From JACMQX01 sp044225675 (GTDB taxonomy: Bacteria > Pseudomonadota > Gammaproteobacteria > Burkholderiales > Burkholderiaceae_C), in the NCBI GenBank assembly GCA_044225675.1, contig JBGAIH010000011.1:62001-126000 (forward strand): DNA of 64,000 nt. Direction: 5' to 3'. Below are positions 58,160 through 64,000 of this stretch, in pieces. The position numbers were made by a program, and so were the translations under genes. The notes beneath the pieces are model-generated. The model had not been told where the DNA came from. It saw nothing but the letters and a program-made list of their open reading frames with translations, and ran no database searches. Position 1 is the stretch's first letter; the number at the start of each line of letters is the position of its first letter.

Positions 58160-60229
58160 TCAGGCCGGCGCGAGCTTGCGCAGCTCCATGAGGATGTCGC
58201 CTGCGGTCGCGGGCCGCAAGGACGGCTCCTTGGCCATGAGGCGGTCGACCAGCGGCTGGAGCCTTGCATGCGGCGCAGGCAATGGCGGCGTCGGCGCATG
58301 CATGTGGCGCTGCAGCAGGACATCCAGCGAGTCGGCCTGGAACGGACGCTCGCCGGCAAGCATCTCGAACAGCATCACGCCCAGGCTGTAGAAGTCCGAC
58401 TGCGGCGTGATGGGCCGGCCGGCGGCCTGCTCCGGGCTCATGTAGTAGGGCGTTCCCACCACGTCACCGTGGCTGGTTTCGTTGAACAGGGCGGCATGCT
58501 GATGACCGATGGACTTGGCAATGCCGAAGTCGGCCAGCGCGACCGAGCCATCTTCATGCAGCATCAGGTTTTCGGGCTTGAGGTCGCGGTGGACGACGCC
58601 GTGCTCATGGATCGCCGACAGCGCACTGGCGACCTGCGCAACGACGGCCAGCACCCGCTGCTGGGTCATGCCTGCGGCGAACTGCGTGCGCAGATCGCCG
58701 CGAGGAAAGTACTCCATCGCGATGTAGGCATGATCGTCGGTAAAGCCCTGGTCGTAGATCTTCACGACATGGGGGTGGTCGATCCGGGACAGCAGGGCGT
58801 ATTCCTGGATGAAGCGCGCCAGGTGCTCGCCCGCCGCCTGCCCGTTGGCCATGAGCACCTTGAGCACGATGTGCAGGCCGTCGGACTCGCGAACGGCCAG
58901 GTACACGTCCGTCATGCCGCCGGAGCCGATCTTGCGCAGCACGCGGTAGCCCTTCAGGCGCAGCGGCTCACCGCCCGGGCCGAAGCTGTGCTCGCGCAGG
59001 GCGCTGAGCTTCGATTCCAAGGCCTCCTTGAAGGCACGCGCCGTGATCTCGGAGTTGCGCTTGACGGCCAGACGGATCTCGCCAGCGCGCTCGGTCAGCG
59101 TCGCCATGCCGTGCTTCATGTCTTCCAGATTGGTCACGAGGCCGGTGACTTCGGCCACCTGCACCGTGGCGTGCTTGCCGCGCACGGCCAGTGTGGACGT
59201 GGCGCCGGTCTGCACGCCGTCGCCCGCCAGCTCCAGCGTCGGCGCGCCCGCCACCACCGTCCAGCCAAGCTCCTTGCTGGCCGCCTCCAGCCGCGCGGCC
59301 ACGTTGACCGTGTCGCCGATGGGCGTGATCTCCCTGTTCTGCAGCGTGCCGAGCCGGCAGATCGTGACCTCGCCGGAGTACAGGCCCACGCCGATGGCAA
59401 ACGGCGGCAGGCCGCGATCGGGGAAGCGCTCGTGCAGCCACGCACGGAACTCATGGGTCGTGAGGGCCATGGCCAGTGCCGCCGAGATGGCACGCCGCGC
59501 GGCCGGAAGGGGCGAGCCGCTGGCGGCGTCGACAAAGATCGCCATCAAGCCGTCGCCGATGAACTTGAGGTGCCGCCCGCCGTTCTTGAGCACGGAACTG
59601 CAGCTACGCTCGAAGTATTCGGTGAGCAGTTCGGCCACTTCGGCCGAACTGAGCTTCTCGGCGATCGAAGTGAAGTTGCGGATGTCGGAGAACAGCACGG
59701 TGGCCTGGATGACCTGATCGACCGCAGCGTCCGCCGGCACGTCCACGGCAAAGCGGTCGTTCGGGAACGCCGAGGTCGTGCCGCCGAGGCTGTCCATGAA
59801 TGCCTGGCGCAGCGTCGCCTCGCGCACGCCGATCTCCAGCTCGATCGCTTCGTCGATGCGCGCCTTCTTGCGCAGCAGGCCCTGCAGCGCCTCGAGCAGC
59901 TCGGCCCGGGTGAACGGCTTGGCCAGATAGTCGTCGGCACCGGTGGCCATGCCGCGCCGCATGCTGGCGCGGTCGTCCAGCGCGGTCAGCAGCATGATGG
60001 GCGTGGCCGCCAGCGCCCTGTCCGCCCGCACCGCCTCGATCAGCTGGAAACCGTCCATCTCCGGCATGCTGACGTCGGACACGATCACATCCGGCCGGAC
60101 GCTGGCCGCCCGCTCGAGCGCCTCGCGGCCGTTGGAGGCCGACACGATGTCGAAGCCCTCGAGCTTGAGCAGCCGCGTGATGTTGATGCGGATCGCGTCG
60201 TCGTCTTCGACGATGAGAACGGTGGTCAT
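58160..60229 (-). CDS. Response regulator - class III adenylate cyclase - Ser/Thr kinase fusion
   Basis: 689 residues with three complete modules. Receiver domain 1-125: acidic VEDDD, phospho-acceptor D52 in VIVSDVSMPEMDG, K104 in YLAKPF. Cyclase domain about 170-365: metal Asp D182 in VLFSDIRNFTSIA and D226 in LKFIGDGLMAIF, with K222 and ITPIGDTVNVAARLE fitting adenylate specificity. Eukaryotic-like kinase about 425-689: KIGSGGMTDVYLA, catalytic Lys K457, HRDLKPENLML, ADFGIAKS and GTPYYMSPEQA. No membrane segment is seen, so the protein is cytoplasmic. It could turn a phospho-relay input into both cAMP and protein phosphorylation. The cognate histidine kinase is not adjacent. Confidence 0.93.
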   Translation of the reverse strand: MTTVLIVEDDDAIRINITRLLKLEGFDIVSASNGREALERAASVRPDVIVSDVSMPEMDGFQLIEAVRADRALAATPIMLLTALDDRASMRRGMATGADDYLAKPFTRAELLEALQGLLRKKARIDEAIELEIGVREATLRQAFMDSLGGTTSAFPNDRFAVDVPADAAVDQVIQATVLFSDIRNFTSIAEKLSSAEVAELLTEYFERSCSSVLKNGGRHLKFIGDGLMAIFVDAASGSPLPAARRAISAALAMALTTHEFRAWLHERFPDRGLPPFAIGVGLYSGEVTICRLGTLQNREITPIGDTVNVAARLEAASKELGWTVVAGAPTLELAGDGVQTGATSTLAVRGKHATVQVAEVTGLVTNLEDMKHGMATLTERAGEIRLAVKRNSEITARAFKEALESKLSALREHSFGPGGEPLRLKGYRVLRKIGSGGMTDVYLAVRESDGLHIVLKVLMANGQAAGEHLARFIQEYALLSRIDHPHVVKIYDQGFTDDHAYIAMEYFPRGDLRTQFAAGMTQQRVLAVVAQVASALSAIHEHGVVHRDLKPENLMLHEDGSVALADFGIAKSIGHQHAALFNETSHGDVVGTPYYMSPEQAAGRPITPQSDFYSLGVMLFEMLAGERPFQADSLDVLLQRHMHAPTPPLPAPHARLQPLVDRLMAKEPSLRPATAGDILMELRKLAPA

Positions 60230-60510
60230 GGCTGGCGGGCCGCTGCGAGGCAGGAAGGGGCGGGGCGTTCGGAGAGACAGAGAGAGTCAGCTGCCGAATG
60301 TACTACCAACCCGCGCTGCGCAGTGGGATGCGGCCCGTGTCCGCGCGCCGATTCCGGACCTTTGCATCAAGGTCAAAGGCACTTCGCCCTTTACGCGTAT
60401 TCACGTACTAGGGTTTTCCCGTGACGCGGGTCTACAATCGCGAACCTTTAAGAAAACTGACTTCATCTGCGCGTGCGGATGAGGCCGTGAGCCAGCCTCG
60501 GAGACCCCTC

Positions 60511-62823
60511 ATGTCGACCACCGCCAAGGTGAACCAGGAAGAAAAACGCGCCGAGCTGCGCAAAGCGGCCCTCGAATACCACGAGCATCCGACGCCCGGC
60601 AAGATCGCCATCGCCGCAACCAAGCAGCTGATCAACCAGCGCGACCTCGCACTGGCCTATTCGCCCGGCGTGGCTGCACCCTGCGAGGAGATCGTCAAGG
60701 ACCCCAACGCGGCATTCAAGTACACCAGCCGCGGCAACCTGGTGGCCGTGATCACCAACGGCACGGCGGTACTCGGCCTGGGCGACATCGGCCCGCTGGC
60801 GTCCAAGCCGGTGATGGAAGGCAAGGGCGTCCTGTTCAAGAAGTTCGCGGGCATCGACGTCTTCGACATCGAGATCGCCGAGAAGGACGACCTCGACAAG
60901 CTGGTGGACATCATCGCGGCGCTGGAGCCCACCTTCGGCGGCATCAACCTCGAAGACATCAAGGCGCCCGACTGCTTCTACGTCGAGCGCAAGCTGCGTG
61001 AACGCATGAAGATCCCGGTCTTCCACGACGACCAGCATGGCACGGCCATCGTGGTGGGCGCAGCGCTCCTCAACGGCCTCAAGGTGGTGGGCAAGGATAT
61101 CAGCAAGGTCAAGCTGGTCACCTCGGGTGCCGGCGCCGCCGCATTGGCCTGCCTGGGTCTGCTGCTCAAGCTCGGGCTGCCGCGCGAGAATATCTTCGTG
61201 ACCGACCTCGCAGGTGTGGTGTATGAAGGTCGCACCGAGCTGATGGACGATGACAAGATCCAGTTCGCTCAGAAGACCGCGGCGCGCACGCTCTCCGACG
61301 TGATCGAAGGCGCGGACATCTTCCTGGGCCTGTCGGCCGGCGGTGTGCTCAAGCCCGAGATGGTCAAAAAAATGGCCGCCAGCCCGCTGATCCTCGCGCT
61401 GGCCAATCCCAACCCCGAGATCGCCCCGGAAGACGCGCTGGCCGTGCGCCCCGATGCGATCATCGCCACCGGGCGCACCGACTACCCGAACCAGGTCAAC
61501 AACGTCCTGTGCTTTCCGTACATCTTCCGCGGCGCACTCGACTCGGGTGCCACGACCATCACCGTCGAGATGGAGATCGCGGCCGTGCATGCGATCGCCG
61601 AGCTGGCCCAGGCCGAGCAAAGCGAAGTCGTCGCCGCGGCCTATGTGGGCGACAAGCTCGCCTTCGGCCCTGAATACCTGATTCCCAAGCCCTTCGATCC
61701 GCGGCTGATGATCAAGATCGCGCCGGCCGTGGCCAAGGCCGCAGCCGACAGCGGCGTGGCCCTGCGTCCGATCAAGGACATGGACGCCTACCGGGACCGC
61801 CTGCAGAGCTTCGTCTATGCCTCGGGCACGACGATGAAGCCGATCTTCGCTGCCGCCAAGGCGGCGGTGAAGAAGCGCGTGGCCTATTGCGAAGGCGAGG
61901 AGGAGCGCATCCTGCGCGCCGCGCAGATCGTGGTCGACGAGGGCATCGCACGCCCGACCTTGATCGGGCGACCGGCGATCATCGCGCAGCGCATCGAGAA
62001 GTTCGGCCTGCGCTTGCAGGCCGGGCGCGACTACGACGTGGTGAACGTCGAGCAGGACCACCGCTACCGCGACTTCTGGCAGACCTACCACCGCATGACC
62101 GAGCGCAAGGGCGTCACGGCCCAGATGGCCAAGATCGAGATGCGCAGGCGCCTCTCGCTCATCGGCGCGATGCTGCTGCACAAGGACGAAGTCGACGGCA
62201 TGATCGTGGGCACCTGGGGCAACACCGCGATGCACCTGCACTACATCGATCAGGTCATCGGCAAGCGGGCAGGCGTGTGCACCTACGCCTGCATGAACGG
62301 CCTGATGCTGCCGGACCGGCAGGTCTTCCTGGTCGACACCCACGTGAACTACGACCCGACCGCCGAGCAGTTGGCCGAGATCACCGAGATGGCCTCGGCC
62401 GAGATGCTGCGCTTCGGCCTGAAACCGAAGGTCGCGCTGCTGTCGCACTCCAATTTCGGCAGCAGCAACCAGCCCAGCGCGGTGAAGATGCGCCAGACGC
62501 TGGAGCTTCTGCGTGTGCAGGCGCCCTGGCTGGAGGTGGACGGGGAAATGCACGGGGACGTGGCGCTCGACGGCGCCCAGCGGGCCACGCTCATGCCCCA
62601 CAGCACGCTGTCGGGCGACGCCAACCTGCTGGTGCTGCCCAATATCGATGCAGCGAATATTTCTTACAACCTGCTCAAGACGGCCGCCGGCGGCAACATT
62701 GCCATCGGGCCGGTGCTGCTGGGCGCCGCCAAGCCGGTCCACATCCTGACAGCCAGCACCACCGTGCGCCGCATCGTCAACATGACGGCTTTGACGGTGG
62801 CGGATGCGAACGCCGCTAGATAA
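60511..62823 (+). CDS. maeB: NADP-dependent malic enzyme with phosphotransacetylase domain
   Basis: 770 residues from ATG 60511 (MSTTAKVNQEEKRAELRKAA), a start preferred over an upstream in-frame GTG. It decarboxylates malate to pyruvate. The malic-enzyme half (about 1-430) has LALAYSPGVAAPCEEIVKDP, FHDDQHGTAIVVGAALLNGL and the dinucleotide site VTSGAGAAALACLGLL. The C-terminal half (about 440-770) is a phosphate-acetyltransferase-like domain (ASAEMLRFGLKPKVALLSHS), typical of the two-domain MaeB and used for allosteric control rather than catalysis. With malate synthase at the left edge it links acetate/glyoxylate use to pyruvate. Confidence 0.96.
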   Translation: MSTTAKVNQEEKRAELRKAALEYHEHPTPGKIAIAATKQLINQRDLALAYSPGVAAPCEEIVKDPNAAFKYTSRGNLVAVITNGTAVLGLGDIGPLASKPVMEGKGVLFKKFAGIDVFDIEIAEKDDLDKLVDIIAALEPTFGGINLEDIKAPDCFYVERKLRERMKIPVFHDDQHGTAIVVGAALLNGLKVVGKDISKVKLVTSGAGAAALACLGLLLKLGLPRENIFVTDLAGVVYEGRTELMDDDKIQFAQKTAARTLSDVIEGADIFLGLSAGGVLKPEMVKKMAASPLILALANPNPEIAPEDALAVRPDAIIATGRTDYPNQVNNVLCFPYIFRGALDSGATTITVEMEIAAVHAIAELAQAEQSEVVAAAYVGDKLAFGPEYLIPKPFDPRLMIKIAPAVAKAAADSGVALRPIKDMDAYRDRLQSFVYASGTTMKPIFAAAKAAVKKRVAYCEGEEERILRAAQIVVDEGIARPTLIGRPAIIAQRIEKFGLRLQAGRDYDVVNVEQDHRYRDFWQTYHRMTERKGVTAQMAKIEMRRRLSLIGAMLLHKDEVDGMIVGTWGNTAMHLHYIDQVIGKRAGVCTYACMNGLMLPDRQVFLVDTHVNYDPTAEQLAEITEMASAEMLRFGLKPKVALLSHSNFGSSNQPSAVKMRQTLELLRVQAPWLEVDGEMHGDVALDGAQRATLMPHSTLSGDANLLVLPNIDAANISYNLLKTAAGGNIAIGPVLLGAAKPVHILTASTTVRRIVNMTALTVADANAAR

Positions 62824-63007
62824 GCGATTTTTAGATAGCTTGCACTAACTAATTTGCCTCGTAACGCCGAGGTAAAGCCCCTTTTTCGCTGCTTAAAATT
62901 TGAGCAGTGGCTTGCGTTTTGGGAACGATTGCGTCACACTACCCGACTTGAGATTTGCGGGTTTACCCGTGGTTTCTGGAAGCGCTCCCTTAAGAAAGTG
63001 TCCTCCG

Positions 63008-63400
63008 ATGGCGCGATTCGGAATTTCCAAGTTTGTGCTTACTAGCCTCGTGCTAGCCGTCGCGCTCACTGGCCCCGCTCTGGTGCAAGCCAAGGGGCCC
63101 CAGCCTGACAGCTCCGCCACGATTCCGGTCAGCGCCCTGCCGCCGCAAGGCCAGGAGACCTGGAAGCTGATTCGCCAGGGCGGCCCTTTCAAGTATGACA
63201 AGGATGGTTCGGTCTTCGGCAATCGCGAGCGGTTGCTGCCTGCCAAACAGCGCGGCTACTACCGCGAGTACACCGTCCGGACGCCCGGGTCTCGCGACCG
63301 GGGTGCCAGGCGGATCGTGTGCGGCGGCCCCCCCAGGACCCCGGACGCCTGTTACTACACGAGCGACCACTACGCCAGTTTTCGCAGGATAGTCGAGTGA
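63008..63400 (+). CDS. Secreted guanyl-specific ribonuclease (barnase/RNase Sa-like)
   Basis: 130 residues. The signal peptide is residues 1-28 (SKFVLTSLVLAVALTGPALV, then QA). The mature protein, about 102 residues, has the microbial RNase pattern: E87 (YYREYTVRTPG), R101/R102 (GARRIVCGG) and H121 (YYTSDHYASF), the usual Glu-Arg-His catalytic set, plus two Cys that could form a disulfide. It would cleave RNA outside the cytoplasm. The inhibitor gene follows 65 bp downstream. Confidence 0.9.
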   Translation: MARFGISKFVLTSLVLAVALTGPALVQAKGPQPDSSATIPVSALPPQGQETWKLIRQGGPFKYDKDGSVFGNRERLLPAKQRGYYREYTVRTPGSRDRGARRIVCGGPPRTPDACYYTSDHYASFRRIVE

Positions 63401-63465
63401 GTTTTCTAGCCAACGTCCCCGGCGACGCCAGCCGGCATGAACCGAATATGGAAAGAGTAGCGGAG

Positions 63466-63867
63466 ATGGACATGCCACTTCGTAATGTCAGGACCAACAT
63501 CGTGCAGTCGATCCGGGCCTTCCGGGTCCAGGACCTGCAGGATGCGGCCCGCTCGCTGGGCCAGCACTTCCTGTATGCCAATCTGGCCAATGCCCAGAGC
63601 AAGCAGGACGTCCTGGACCTGATCGCCCAGCAGTTCATGTTCCCGGCCCACTTCGGCAAGAACTTCGATGCACTGTACGACTGCATGACGGACCCGCTGC
63701 ACAAGTCGGGCCCGCAGCCGGGGTTCATCGTCGTGCTGGAGCAGATTCCGGCCAACGCCAAGTTCGACAAGGAAGCCCGCGAGCAGTTGCTCGACATCTT
63801 CCGCGACGCGGCCGATTACTGGAGCGACCGGAAAATTCCGTTCAGGTGCTTCTATTCTTTTCTGTAG
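63466..63867 (+). CDS. Barstar-family ribonuclease inhibitor
   Basis: 133 residues from ATG 63466; ATG 63448 and 63472 are alternatives. Barstar features include FPAHFGKNFDALYDCMTDPL (the N-F-D-A-L-D-type binding loop) and the C-terminal helix region. It has no signal peptide, as expected for a cytoplasmic inhibitor that protects the cell from its own RNase before export. The barnase-then-barstar order on the same strand supports a functional pair. Confidence 0.9.
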   Translation: MDMPLRNVRTNIVQSIRAFRVQDLQDAARSLGQHFLYANLANAQSKQDVLDLIAQQFMFPAHFGKNFDALYDCMTDPLHKSGPQPGFIVVLEQIPANAKFDKEAREQLLDIFRDAADYWSDRKIPFRCFYSFL

Positions 63868-63900
63868 CCCGTTCTGCACAAAACAGCCAAGCAGAACGGG
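63868..63900. repeat. Inverted repeat after barstar
   Basis: CCCGTTCTGC (63868-63877) and GCAGAACGGG (63891-63900), perfect 10-bp arms around 13 bases, start right after the barstar stop. No T-run follows on either strand, so terminator function is uncertain. Confidence 0.45.
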
Positions 63901-64000
63901 CGAACGAGGCTCAGGGCACCGAAGCGGTGGCCGACGTCGAAGTGGCCACGGAATCCGGCGAGAAGATGCCGACCGACAAGCTGGTGGATGTGTCTCCGCT
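63901..64000. other. Right edge, unresolved coding stretch
   Basis: The last 100 bp keep coding-like composition in two readings. One is a plus-strand frame ADVEVATESGEKMPTDKLVD without a visible start. The other is a minus-strand frame ending at a TGA (63913-63911) with a Ser/Thr-rich end. One of them is probably the edge of the next gene; I cannot decide which. Confidence 0.3.

Noticed and set aside
63868..63900. Inverted repeat after barstar as an intrinsic terminator
   Set aside because: No T-run on either strand, and a 13-base loop; kept only as an inverted repeat.

Overview
The window is high-GC DNA, densely packed, with short ATGA or TGATG overlaps between operon genes. Gene content (malate synthase G, ComM, ProQ/FinO, PhnWAY phosphonate genes, IS1111- and IS5-type insertion sequences, two-domain malic enzyme) points to a betaproteobacterium of the order Burkholderiales, most likely Comamonadaceae. 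I recognise no tRNA, rRNA or CRISPR array. One undetermined base (N) at 15457 sits between transposon fragments and probably marks a collapsed assembly gap.

Layout. 1-7849 is core genome: glcB (cut by the left edge) with a divergent LysR regulator, a DUF2214 membrane protein, a Phd-type antitoxin/nucleotidyltransferase pair, a PsiF-repeat protein, argS, a frame-disrupted SPOR protein and dsbA. 7849-16025 is an accessory island. It begins with an IS5-family element inserted exactly at the dsbA stop codon, which also cuts the 3' end of an LRAT-like gene. Next come a membrane-tethered XRE regulator, a 56-residue protein missed by length filters, a possible structured RNA, another XRE protein and a comM remnant. 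The island ends with what looks like a short integron cassette array without integrase: RES, HNH and TIR-like genes, all on the minus strand, bounded by attC-type core sites. An IS1111 element sits inside one attC. After the N comes a second copy of the IS1111 tail and a broken secreted-protein gene.

16251-37545 is dominated by aminophosphonate catabolism. Divergent from the regulator PhnR, a long minus-strand operon carries a 2-aminoethylphosphonate (AEP) ABC importer (binding protein, ATPase, double permease), the AEP transaminase PhnW, a glutamine-synthetase-like ligase, a GNAT acetyltransferase, an iron alcohol dehydrogenase, a gamma-glutamyl hydrolase (PuuD-like), an aldehyde dehydrogenase and a HAD phosphatase. 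The plus-strand operon carries PhnR, phosphonoacetate hydrolase PhnA, phosphonoacetaldehyde dehydrogenase PhnY, a PhnZ-like HD oxygenase, an EamA-type exporter/importer and a dimethylglycine-dehydrogenase-like flavoprotein. Together PhnW, PhnY and PhnA convert AEP to acetate and phosphate. The extra PuuA/PuuC/PuuD-like genes, the flavoprotein and the oxygenase suggest a wider range of N-substituted or hydroxylated aminophosphonates.

37535-64000 is mostly core genome again: a subtilase with a GlyGly-CTERM tail, ProQ, SlyD, pirin, a membrane adenylate cyclase, gap, tkt and a HipBA toxin-antitoxin pair. A polyamine/membrane-stress neighbourhood follows (SpeD, MurU, PepP, FAD amine oxidase, membrane SpeE, DUF350, DUF4178, SPFH-SHOCT). 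The window ends with rubrerythrin-rubredoxin, a response regulator-cyclase-Ser/Thr kinase triple fusion, malic enzyme, and a barnase-like RNase with its barstar.
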